A DNA stretch of 64,000 nucleotides. Source: Diphasiastrum complanatum. Lineage: Eukaryota; Streptophyta; Lycopodiopsida; Lycopodiales; Lycopodiaceae. Location of the stretch: NCBI GenBank assembly GCA_029204225.1, contig CM055100.1, positions 22,002,248 to 22,066,247 of the forward strand. Direction: 5' to 3'. Shown here piece after piece: positions 51,400 through 64,000 of this stretch; positions within the stretch are counted from its first letter, which is position 1, and the number at the start of each line of letters is the position of its first letter. Below the pieces are notes generated by a model. The model was given only the letters and a program-made list of their open reading frames with translations, did not search any database and had not been told where the DNA came from. The position numbers and the translations under genes are program-made.

Positions 51400-52820
51400 A
51401 AAAATACAAATGGGTTTTGATTGTCAGATGTTTAGGAAAATTTTTAAAAGGCACAACTTGTCGCCAGAGGATTTTCTCATGTATACAACATTGATTACAC
51501 TGAGACTTTCAGTCCACTTTCAAGCATTCTTCTATTCAACTTTTGCTATCGTTTGCTACTGTAGCAGATTTGAAATATGGATGTATAGACAACATATCTC
51601 AATGGAGTTATTGAAGAAGACATTTACATGGTGCAACCCAAAGGTTATATTATCGAGGGTAAACACAATCATGTATGTAAACTCCATAAGGCACTTTATG
51701 GCTTGAAGCAATATGCTCGAGCATGGTTTCAAAGGATCAATACTTTTCTTATTGATCATGGTTATACACCTAGCTCTTCAGATTCAAATGTTTACTTCAA
51801 GATAGTGCAACAATCTTCTATCATTATCACTTGATACGTGGATGATACATTACTTTTCAGCAACAGTATCGATCTAATAAAAGAGGCCAAGACAATGCTA
51901 TCTTCTGAATTTGACATGATCGATCTGGGCGAAGCTCATTTCTACCTTGGTATTCAGGTCCATAGAGACAGAAACCGAAAGTTGATCTACATTACTCAAC
52001 AAAGGTACATCTACAATATGTTAGTAAGATATAATTTGGTTAATTGCAAGTCAACTCTCTCACCAATGGAATCAGGTCTCAAATTGTCAAACGACTAGTG
52101 TCCTCAAAAAATTCAAGAGAAGAATCAGATGCGTGAGTATCCTTACCATTCTATTATAGGATCTCTTATATATGCAATGATCTGTACCAGGCCAGACATA
52201 GCTTTTGCAGTCAACTCCCTAAGTTAGTCTATGACCAACTCTGGTGTAACACATTGGAAGGCTCTTATCAGAGTCATGAGATATCTTCGAGCTACTATGG
52301 ACTTTTGCATTTGTTATGGAGCAGTCGACAACGACAAGCTCAATTTTGGTTACACAGATGCAAGTTGGGCAGGAGATGTAGATACTCGTAAATCCACTTC
52401 CGGATTTACATTCTTCCTCAACAATGGTCCAATTTCCTAGAACAGTCGCAAACAATCTTTGATAGCTCTATCTTCTATAGAATCAGAGTATATTGCACCC
52501 TCACAAGCTACAAAGGAAGCAATTTGGTTGAAAAACTTACTTTCAGATATCAGTCTGAATCAATATGCTCCGACATTATTATTTTGTGATAATCAAAGTG
52601 ACATTGCCTTGTGAGCCAACCCTAGATTTCATTCTAGGAGTAAGCACATTGAACTAAAGTATCACTGTGTCAGAAGCAAAGTTCTCGACAAAGAGGTCAG
52701 ATTGTAGTACTGTCGAATGCGAGATATGACAATGGATATTTTTTCTAAAGCATTAAGCCTAGATGCACAAAGAAAGTTATGTGCAGAACTAAGTTTAAAG
52801 GTCAAGCCATTCATGGATTC
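51400..52820 (+). pseudogene. Copia RT and RNase H, 5'-truncated
   Basis: RT starts at about 51400 (KWVLIVR, then RGFSHVYNIDYTETFSP in another frame). It continues at 51600-52098 with EEDIYMVQPKGYIIEG, ALYGLKQYARAWF and, after a stop, YVDDTLLFSN. RNase H is nearly complete (TRPDIAFAVNSLS, YTDASWAGDVDTRKSTSGF, SSIESEYIA, CDNQSDIAL, SRSKHIELKYHCVR, MDIFSKALS). At least five stops interrupt it. The final codons (FMDSD) lead into the polypurine tract and 3' LTR. Gag, protease and integrase are lost at the 5' break. Confidence 0.9.
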
Positions 52821-52835
52821 AGATTAAGGAAGAAT

Positions 52836-53830
52836 GTTGGATTATTCTCCTTTCTTCTAATCGACCAATCGGTTTTTAATCTTCATCCAATTGTTTATCC
52901 AGTTATGTGGATTTTCCCGTGTTTTTATATAGTTTACAGAAATACACGGAGTTTGACAATAGTGTCGGGTTTTCTCTCTCTACAAAAACCTACAATGTCG
53001 CATTTTTTGTCTGTTAGGAATCTCGTGTAAAAAAAAATGCAGTGTCGTCTTTTTCGCATTTTTCGCCTGTCAAGAATTACGAGTAAAAATGCAGTGTCAC
53101 ATTTTTTGCTTGTGGTAGTTTACGTTCATTTATGTAGAGTGACCGTTTACATTCATTTATGCAGACGGACTGTTTATGGCCAATTGCGGCCGCTTATCAG
53201 CAAGCAACTTCTGAGAAGAACTGGATGAATGTCAGCAGACTCCAGCCAACTGGCAGTCGCATTCGACGACCGAATTACTTAGTATATTGTGAAGGAGTTG
53301 AGTGTTATTACACGACGCTTCCTGCGGTCTTATCAAGCAGATCATTCACAACCAAAAAGTATTGTAGTTAGCTCTCTACCAAGCCTTCAAGTTTGAACTC
53401 TCTTGAGCATATTCTAGCTCAGTCTTTTAGAGATTTATTTTAGAGTTGCTATTGTGCTACTGCTTATCAATAGAGTCGCTTATTTCGGACTTATTCTCAG
53501 ATACTCAGAGATAACTTTAGAGTGCGCGGTTTCTATCCGCTATTGTTTTGCGCTCATTAGCAACTGATCTTGTTTTTCTGAATCAATACTATTTCCTTAT
53601 TGCGTTCAGTTTGTGTCAGAATGCATGCATCTCTGTATTGCTTTTGTAATTGGCAGAAATAGTTTGAGAATTCAATACTTTATGTTTGGCTACGTAATCA
53701 CTTAGTATCTAGCGAAAGTTAGTTGCTAAAGATTGGACGTGATTCCCATCACTACTGCTTTGTTCAATTTTGATAGGCGTAGTCATGCATTGGAAGTAGG
53801 AAGTTTTCGCTATTCCATTACTCACCTATT
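52836..53830 (+). repeat. Copia 3' LTR (end approximate) with internal tandem repeats
   Basis: The LTR begins TGTTGGATTATTC after the polypurine tract AAGGAAGAA. Its start resembles 39921-40020. Inside are a tandem repeat of 47-51 bp (units from 52996, 53043 and a partial at 53094, each starting TGTC and ending AAATGCAG) and a 27-bp doublet (GTTTACRTTCATTTATG, 53118-53168). The right boundary is a guess. Confidence 0.6.
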
Positions 53831-56306
<2,476 letters not shown>

Positions 56307-58813
56307 TTATCTTCCTTTTAAATATTGCCTAGCTATTCTTCCGTTTGCACCAGCAGGATAAAAGCCTCCTGGGTTGGCTGCACTGCCAGTACCATAAACA
56401 ATTGAAAACACCTGCTCTGGGGTTCTTGCATAAGACAAAGAGTACGCATTTGCTGATAAGATATTTCCTCTTGTCCGCCCCTCAGCTCCTAAAGCCCTTG
56501 GAACGATCAGACCTTCATCATCTATTTTTGGATTCTTGTCCAATGTGTTGCGAAGCTTGGAGATTTTTTCTGTGAATTTAGCAACTGTGTAGCCGTATGG
56601 TTCCACGATCTGATCCTTTCTTTCATACAGGTAGGTACGAGTTACAGCATCCTGCCCAGATTCCACTCCTAGCAATCCTGCTAGAAGCTGCAGCCGTGGC
56701 AAGAGATCATATCAGTCAATAATCCAAGTCATTGAGTTCGGTTGATAGTAAAATTAGTAAGGCATTCAAGGCTTAAAAACAATTACCCTCTTAGCTCTTT
56801 TGCCTTCCAGTAGTGGATTTGCTCCCACGTAGCCAGTCAAGCCCACATATGGTATCACATAAGTTGCAAGCATAAAATTAATAGAATTTGCGTACGGATC
56901 AAAGGGAGGATCCAGCTGTTTCCCAAAGGCGCTGTTCATAAGGTTTGCAAACACTTGATCTCTGATGTCAATTGGTGGTCGTGGAATTGCGTCATCACCC
57001 AATGCTTTACGAATCGCCCTTCACATTACAAAAAGGAATGTTGATCACTAACTTTTGATTTCTCAACGTGCCATCATAATACTATGTCAACTAACTTCTG
57101 ATTCACTTAACCCAAATTTCATTCAACATCTTGTAGTACTTAAAATCTACTATTGAGAATGAACAAACAAAACGATAATGATATATCCAATTCAAAATCT
57201 CAATATCTTGGAAGGCTCGGGAAATCTGACCCAATATCATCTAGAAAGGATCAAATTGACTATTTAGCTTGGGCAAACATTCACCTGACATGTCCGATTT
57301 CTTGCAGTCCAAACTCAGCTGCAACATGTTGCACGGTGTCGTCCAAATTAGCCTTGCGTCCTCCTGTCGGAGGCGGTCCCCCTCCATTTAGCTGCGATGA
57401 AAAGTTATCTAATCCATGACCGAAGGATGCATACAGGTAGAATTCCGCTTCCAAGTACTCCAAATTCTGCGCTACATTCAGGAGATCCTTATCTTTGCTT
57501 GTGAAGCCCAATTGCGCGGAGGCGCATGGGGGACTTGGATGAGGTGGGGGAATGCTACTGTATGGCAAAGAGGGAGGCGGAGGGGATGGCGAGGCGTATG
57601 TGTATGCTGGAGAAGGTGGAGGAGGTGAGGCGTACGTATATACTGGAGAAGGAGGAGGTGGTGAGGCATACGTGTATACTGGAGAAGGTGGAGGTGGTGA
57701 GGCATACGTGTATACTGGAGAAGGTGGAGGAGGAGACGGAGGTAAAGGTGGAGGTGGAGAGGAAAGGGGTGGTGATGCATAAGCATATATTGGAGGTGTG
57801 GGGGAAGGTGAGGGTGGAGGTGGAGAGGGTGGCGATGGATACGTGTATATTGGAGGCGGAGGGGAAGGTGAGGGTGGAGGTGGTGATGCATACTTGTATA
57901 CCGGAGGAGGTGGAGGGGAAGGTGAAGGAGGAGGAGGGGAAGGTGAAGGAGGAGGAGGGGAAGGTGAGGGTGGAGGTGGAGATGGGGGAGGGGGTGGTGA
58001 AGGTGAGGGTGGAGGTGGGGAGGGAGGCGGTGGTGATGCATAATTGTATACGGGAGGAGGAGGTGGAGGGGGTGGTGAAGGTGAGGGAGGTGGAGGTGGT
58101 GGTGAAGGTGAAGGTGGAGGTGGTGGTGAAGGTGAAGGTGGAGGGGGTGGTGAAGGTGAAGGTGGAGGTGGGGAGGGAGGCGGTGGTGATGCATAATTGT
58201 ATACGGGAGGAGGTGGAGGGGAAGGTGAAGGTGGAGGTGGTGATGCATAAGTGTATACTGGAGAAGGAGGTGGTGGGGGTGGTGATTTATAAACGTACAC
58301 TGGAGACGGAGGAGGTGGCGATGCATAAGTGTATACTGGAGAAGGAGGTGGAGGGGGTGGTGATTTATAAACGTACACTGGAGACGGAGGAGGAGGCGGT
58401 GATAAGTAGCTGTACACAGAGCTAGGAGGCAGCGATGGTGGGGGGTAAGTGTACTTGGACGAGGGTGCGTACAATGGCGAAGGAGCTGGAGTTGGAGGGA
58501 CTGAATAAGAGGAAGAAGGAGCTACGTGTTTGAAACCTCCAGTGGAATTAGCATCGATCTTAGAAGGAGCAGGAGCTTCCAACGGAAGCATTTCAGGAGA
58601 GAGTGCATTGTCCGCAAAGCTAGGAGCAACAAGAGGCGATCCATCGACCACATTAATTCTCCCCGTATTCGCCTGCACTCCATCTAAACCTCCATTGCTA
58701 ACTAGCAGCAGAACTATACAACAGAAGCTCAAAGCTGTCAGCCTACTATGTGAGACAGCAACCGCATTCACCGTCATGGCTCTGGCTATTGCTAAGAAGT
58801 TGAAGATCATCAC
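56307..58813 (-). CDS. Extensin-like / desiccation-related (ferritin-like) fusion protein, 3 exons
   Basis: Exons on the minus strand are 58813-57285, 57018-56787 and 56687-56307. Splice sites are AG|GTGAAT, GAAG|GGCG, AGG|GTAATT and GCAG|CTTCT, and the frame is kept, giving 713 residues. Residues about 25-49 form a hydrophobic signal peptide ([14 protein letters not shown], ending GVQA); Met1, Met2 and Met13 are all possible starts. Residues about 100-430 are extensin-like: SPPPP blocks alternating with VYTYA, VYVYK and VYNYA, expected to be hydroxylated, glycosylated and possibly Tyr-crosslinked in the wall. From about residue 430 the protein matches the PCC13-62 desiccation-related family with a ferritin-like fold ([59 protein letters not shown]). 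Glutamates of helix 1 and EIGH are present. The family is usually about 300 residues without the Pro-rich part. Function is inferred as a wall or apoplastic stress protein. Confidence 0.9.
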
Positions 58814-60369
58814 AGCCTCAGCATGTGCAACAATGCTGCTGCTTCTCGTCTAAAACGAAACTAACAAGAGCATACAAAACATTATATGCATGCCGAATTT
58901 ATGAATACTGCAAAGCTATCTACTTCCCTTACAAAACCTACACTACAGTGCTAATTTGCATGAGCAGCCATGCATATTACTACGTAGCTACATAACTACA
59001 GTGAGTGAAACTAGTAAGGTGGGACCGTTCGATAGAGTAGAGTGGTTTTGGTAATTACTCGTAGAGAAACAGATCGAAAGAGCTGGCGATCCAAGTAATC
59101 AACACCTGATATGGAAGCTATTTGGTGGGAATAGATAAGAGGCTGGCCTAACATTGAGTGATTTATGAGTCAACTGAAGTGTATACCCCCTGCATGAGAT
59201 CTCTCTCATTTTGAAGCCAACACTTGCCCAATTTGTGAAAAGATCGTGGATGATGGCACCGTGCTCTCAAAAAATAGGTCTTAGAGGGCACTTCTTGAAA
59301 TTGGCATTTCACGTTGTTAGTCTTAGAATTTGTGCTTTTTTAGCTTTGCCATGAATGATAATACGGTTGGTATTTATGTGAAGATTTTATTCTAGATGAT
59401 GCTTTATTTCTACGTGATTTTGAGTTAATAACATGTTTTCTTTTAACTATTCAAGTTAATGTCAACATATCTATATATATGAATCTATGAGTGTGTGTGT
59501 GTGTACACACACACACACACACATTACAAGAAAGCAGAGGCTTTCCATTGTAACTTTGGAGAGTTTTCAAAAAAGATAGCCAAAAAAATGGGTGTGACGG
59601 TGGTCACTTGCACTGAGTGTGATCAACAGCATGAGGCTTTTGTGCATTGCTTGATGATGGTATATACATCAAAAATATTTTTGGTATTATCCTTGCAATT
59701 AGTTTTTTAGCATCTATTTTTAATGAATATTTTGAGGTATATACCGTCACTCTAGGTGTAAGCCTTGGTATACTACATAATTTTTTCTAAATGATTCTCG
59801 TGAATATATATTTATCAACACAATGTCATGAGATTTGATTCTATATCAACAATAGAGACAATTTATACAAGTGAAAACCAAAATGTAATAATATACTACA
59901 TAACAAATCATGATCAAATGTGTACTCATCACCACACACAACGTATTTTTGTGTCATGCCAATCAATAAAAATAAATAAGTGGAGCAATTCATATAATTA
60001 GCAGTAATATAATAAGTTGTAGTACATCAGCATTTTGTATAATTTATTCACCACCTGCTATTGCACATTAATATCGTCGATAGCATTTGTTACAATATAA
60101 TCATGCAACAAATCTGCCAAACTAAACAAGTTTATCTCTAACTCTACCAAGATATTTCTTGTGACTTCATTATCAATAAGCTAATCTTCACTGGTAATGG
60201 TGACGATGAGATCAATGATCAACTAGAACGATGTGTATTGTTCATTGTCGAATCGTTTGATGATAATGAATCATGATCAATAACATCATCATTTTCATTA
60301 GAAGAAGTTTAAATACAAAAAGGGCCTTTTGTCAAGATTCTTTTTTCATTTTTTATTCGCTTTTATTCA
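58814..60369. other. Upstream of the desiccation-related gene; otherwise empty
   Basis: The leader and promoter of the minus-strand gene should lie just right of 58813. No clear TATA box or ABRE (ACGTGGC) was identified. No other gene was recognised; a short frame at 59495-59710 starts in a microsatellite and has no family motif. Confidence 0.4.
59491..59522. repeat. (GT)n-(AC)n palindromic microsatellite
   Basis: Seven GT units run straight into about nine AC units, forming a near-perfect palindrome. Confidence 0.95.
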
Positions 60370-60740
60370 CTTCTTTTGTACATTTGGCCCAATAGTTTCT
60401 TGACATAGTGGCTTTAACGTAACGTTACACTAAACTGGCCTACCACCTGCCAAACTAGAGTTAGGTCCAATATGGCCACATATACTGACAAACCCAGGAC
60501 ATGCCCCTGAGTATAGCATAATGAACTCAAAATCACTGTACAGGCTAATTTCTTCCTACGTGTGGCTACCCGGCTAACCCAAGTAGCCGTCTACGGGATC
60601 AGTGCCCGATCAATATATCCTAACGTGTCACGTCCCGAACATAACTGAATATAGCAAATCTAATTAACTGTACACTAATTACAATATCACATTTAGAGCT
60701 TACATAAAATGTATATTAGATTTCTAACTCTCTCCCTTAA
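60370..60740 (-). mobile_element. Copia 3' LTR (left edge approximate) with polypurine tract
   Basis: On the minus strand AAGGGAGAGAG (60738-60728) is followed by TTAGAAATCTAATATAC. This is the same tract and the same TTAGAA start as the LTR at 18714-18987. Internal blocks are related (GGCTACC...TAACCCAAGTAGCC against GGCAACC...TAACCCAGGTTGCC; CGGGATCAGTGCCCG against GGGATGCGTGTCCCG), so this is a diverged relative. The left end could not be set. No pol is visible on its right. Confidence 0.65.
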
Positions 60741-62379
60741 GCTCAAATGTGATAAGAGTGAAAAACAATAATTTGTAGCAATGTCTGGAGTGTCCAAAAA
60801 ATGTTATGCATATCACAGCTACCATGTACTTGACTCACACTCAAGCACACCAACAAACCACCAAGTTTGACTCACAAAGTATCATGTAAACACAATGCTC
60901 ATATAGAGAGTCTACCACACTCTCGACCAACTGACTCGTCCCCAATCCGACTTGAACACAAGTGGACCACATGAGCGATATGGCTCAAACTGAGGAAATC
61001 GCACTGCCACCATGAGACTTACATCCTCTATCTAGCTAGGCTGACATCCTATCAGACACTTACAAGTATGAACCTGTAAAGCTGACATAAATGAGCGACT
61101 GAGGCTCAATTTGAGGAAATATTAATGTCACCATAAGATTATACCCTCACTAGATAGACAGCTAGTAGACAATAACAAGTCGATGAGCATAAATAACTAC
61201 TTTGTTTCAAACATAGCAAATGCACAACCACATACGACTCCAACTTAGACCTAGACTCCCGTGACAAGGCAACATGCAAGCCCACACACACTCATGGAAA
61301 CCAACACGAATGATAAAGCGTCAAATACATGACTACTAAGGCCTACCCATAAGTGGTATCCTGTCGTACCAACACCTGTGCCACTTGTAGATTTGCTGCT
61401 ACACCACTGGCCACCAAATCAGGTCCTCAACCATGGCCTGCACCTATACCAAGATGCCCTCACGTCCAAGTATATCACATAGATGTCCTCATACATCATC
61501 CAAGATCAACCATCTCGAACCAATGAGCGCTCCAAGCCTCATCTCTGATGTATCTCCCAAACAAAGCTATGCTCCAAGCCGCTTTGCCCTGACATCCTGT
61601 CCAATAAGTCCTGAAAGTTGATCCCCATCCATTCCCCATGCTCCAAGCACAAGAGTCTACCAAGGACTCGATGAATGAATGTACACAAACCTCACCATAG
61701 GCTATACCTGAGTAGCTCGCCCACCTCCCAGAGATACTAATGATGATCTGCCTGTCCTACATCCCATGTAGGTTCAACTTTCCATGCTTGCCAGCTCCGA
61801 TTTGACCAGTATATAGGCCGACCACCAAGGAGCCTATCTCACCAACACATCCATCATAGCGTCCAAGCCAAAGCAAATGCAAACTAGATCCACTATCGTG
61901 ATGAATAACTCACCCACGATCCATAGCATATCATGTAGGATAACTCCATAACTCTGTACCCTATATCATCCGATCACCAAGTATCCATTACTCACTAATA
62001 GCTCCCCAAGAATCTGTCCACCTGTAGTGCAACTAGACTCCAACTAGATCTAACCAAAAGTTGCATCCTGCTTACCAAATAATGATGGATAGACACAACA
62101 TGTGATGCCAACCTGGAGATAACTGTGCATATAACCATGCAGCTCACCTGATCACTCGCCAAAGTATCAACTGTCACTCCCTGAGCAACCATCTCCATCC
62201 ATGTTGGCTCACAACCATGGGCATGCTGGATCCACATCACCCCGTAATGCTCTCCATGCCCTCAGGATATGTACCACCTTCAGGTACACTCCATGCCACC
62301 TACCTCCAAGTAGGCTTGACCCGTCCCTAGGTCACCACATGATGCACTAGCTGAAGAACATTGTCCATACATCAAATAG
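60741..62379. other. Unexplained region between two copia LTRs
   Basis: About 1.6 kb with noticeably more C than G on the plus strand and no conserved coding domain. A divergent tandem duplication lies at about 60971-61165: ATGAGCGA starts at 60971 and 61091, with about 75 alignable bases in each copy. It could be the interior of a large non-coding LTR derivative whose 3' LTR is at 60370-60727. No matching 5' LTR with primer-binding site on the right was found in the minus orientation. Confidence 0.4.
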
Positions 62380-62666
62380 TTAGAATTAAAGTTAGAATCA
62401 TTGTGTTACTGTATTGTGGGTCCTATCAATGGATAAGGACCAGTTGGCCTCGCCACGAGGCAAGTCGACGGGACACGTGTCCCGCCAACGGCAACCTGGG
62501 TTATGCATGGGTTGCTTGAGTGAACAACTATATGTACAGTGTAATTTCATTTTGAGAAATACAGTTGCTATGTGAGCTTGCTGAGAAAAGTGATTTTCTG
62601 TCTGTGTTACTGAGTAGCATGATCTGTGTTCCTGTGCAAAGCAAATTTTAAGTTGGTATCAGAGCC
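62380..62666 (+). mobile_element. Copia 5' LTR and primer-binding site
   Basis: The LTR spans 62380-62653 (TTAGAATTAAAG...TTTTAAGT, 274 bp) and is followed directly by TGGTATCAGAGCC (62654-62666). It matches 18714-18987 in inverted orientation. It contains the palindrome CGGGACACGTGTCCCG (62469-62484) and the stem GGCAACC / GGTTGCT, closed by a G-U pair in RNA. Confidence 0.9.
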
Positions 62667-63947
62667 GTATAGGGAGTGTACACAGTACAGTGTCGTCGTT
62701 GAAGAGAGCTTTGGGAGAACTGTCTTCTGAGAGTTCGGGGTTTTACGGCGGGTTGAAGACGGAAAGAGAAGCACTGGTGCACGGTTTCTAATTTATAGAG
62801 GCTTGCTAAGCTCAGCAGAGGGATTATTAGCCTGTGCATAGCATCAGACAGGGAAAAATTTGGTGAAAAATTGACTATTTCGAAGCCAACTGAAAATTGA
62901 AACCGGACTTGGGGTTACTGTTTTTATACATAACTGGTGATTTCTTCGCTGTTTGTGCGCCGTTTTGGATGCCATAAGGACAAGAAGGAAGCTAATCACA
63001 CTGTCAATCAGCCATGGAGAGATTCTAAGGTTTATGTCAGAGATTTGTCTCCAGACAGTTAACCTAGCAGATTTGCGGTAAAAAGGTGAAAAAGCCACTT
63101 TGTCAAGTTGAGCTAAAATCACCATTTCTCCACGGAATTTCCTGACTGAACACTCTACAGTCATGGATTCAGTAGGGCGACACCAGGCCTCAGATCGTGC
63201 TCAAAACGATCCACAAGAGAGCTTAATCTGATAATTTTCAGAGAAGGGAGGCACGGCCGCAGGCTGTTCGCACGCCCAACGCGATGAAAAACTTAGTGTA
63301 TTGAAGACCATAGCGTCTGCAGGATTTTGGTTCGATGCCCAGATGTACTTTGAACCTTTAGATGAGGTGTCAAATGAATCAACGGTCCAGAATCTGTGAT
63401 GGGAGAGAAATTTGAACCACAAGATTTGGTTCAGCCATTGGATGAGCTTTGAACAGGATCTTGAAGAATTGAAGTGCATTCTGGCCTTCAAATTCATTAA
63501 AAATTTTCATACTGAAAGTTGAGTTGGGTCTCTTCACAAGTGAAGTGTGAAGTTTCTTCAAAGTGAAGAAACAGTTCAAAAGCTAGAAAAGTCCCTATTT
63601 TTGGGTCCTTTGCCCGTTTTGACCCAAACGAAAGGCTATAACCTCCAAACGAAGGGCACCCGGACTGTACCTGCAAGTACGGTACAACAAAACAGAGTGG
63701 TTGCAGCGGAGAAAGTGTTCGGAGTGCGCCAGAAGTAGTTTCACCATTCCACTGGGCACGTTGTTGGGAGTTCACGACTGAGTGCATTTCGGAAGGCGAC
63801 GCCGATTTGGCTTTCAAATTGGTGGAAAAGCGGCGAGTGGCCTGGTAAGAAAAAAAAAGTGCAGGTCATTATTTTCAACTTTTGACATCACTGTTGGCCT
63901 CAACATACTGTTCTTAGCCTAAGGCAGAAGTTTTGAGCAGTTTTACG
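62667..63947 (+). mobile_element. Copia leader, non-coding
   Basis: About 1.3 kb between the primer-binding site and the gag start. It is similar in length and in scattered blocks to the leader at 16889-18713. Short frames on either strand have no family motif. Confidence 0.65.
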
Positions 63948-64000
63948 ATGGCAAACATGGGAGAGTCCATTTTGAGTGAAAGTAACAAATTGGACGGGAT
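63948..64000 (+). CDS. Copia gag, start only (runs off window)
   Basis: ATG at 63948 opens MANMGESILSESNKLDGI and the frame is still open at the window edge. Plant copia gag proteins of this type begin with a short leader and then KL.G.NY..W, so this fits as the first 17-18 residues. The correct distance from the LTR and primer-binding site supports the call. Whether the rest is intact cannot be seen. Confidence 0.65.
   Translation, partial: MANMGESILSESNKLDG

Noticed and set aside
52995-53115. Possible CRISPR-like direct repeats
   Set aside because: Only about two and a half units without unique spacers, inside a plant LTR. It is an ordinary tandem repeat.
57478-58425. Long open frames on the plus strand and in a second minus frame across the Pro-rich exon
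   Set aside because: They are shadows of the SPPPP-coding repeats (Gly/Glu/Val-rich and His/Leu-rich). The minus frame used here has the signal peptide and joins the ferritin-like exons in frame.
61995-62240. Minus-strand ORF of 81 codons next to the copia LTR
   Set aside because: It has no recognisable motif and sits in a C-skewed region where open frames arise easily.

Overview
This window is nuclear DNA of a land plant. It holds two intron-containing plant genes, a plastid-targeted NAD-malate dehydrogenase and a desiccation-related (ferritin-like) protein, in AT-rich DNA dominated by decayed LTR retrotransposons (Ty3/gypsy and Ty1/copia), one CACTA transposon, small non-autonomous elements and very long (AG/CT)n microsatellites. 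The retroelement load, kilobase introns and long dinucleotide tracts suggest a large-genome plant, possibly a fern, gymnosperm or other non-flowering lineage. That is inference; nothing in the sequence fixes the species.

Layout. 1-1941: CACTA transposase remnant (minus). 2640-4030 and 6955-9770: two pieces of one gypsy family in opposite orientation. 10390-14906: seven-exon malate dehydrogenase gene with a hAT-type MITE in intron 2. 16600-19445: copia ends in both orientations. 19446-29944: chromovirus-type gypsy element with both LTRs, interrupted by copia-derived nested material (23919-28378). 29945-34080: two copia fragments. 34421-38400: a second gypsy polyprotein carrying a 292-bp insert with a 10-bp target duplication. 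39330-47870: mosaic of gypsy and copia pieces, including a chimeric copia ORF and a copia ORF with a long acidic insert. 48466-50915: GA minisatellite, telomere-like repeat and a minus-strand LTR with primer-binding site. 51003-53830: gypsy gag fragment and a copia RT-RNase H end with its 3' LTR. 56307-58813: the desiccation-related gene (minus). 60370-64000: two related copia LTRs around an unexplained region; the right-hand element reaches its gag start just before the window ends.

The two host genes are about 41 kb apart and transcribed convergently; nothing suggests a shared pathway. Nearly every retroelement ORF has stops, frameshifts or lost catalytic residues, so no complete element is visible. 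The most unusual host feature is the desiccation-related gene: its single first exon encodes a signal peptide, about 330 residues of extensin-like Ser-Pro repeats, and the start of the ferritin-like domain. The most unusual element feature is a stem-loop shared by three copia LTRs that survives through a compensatory base-pair change.
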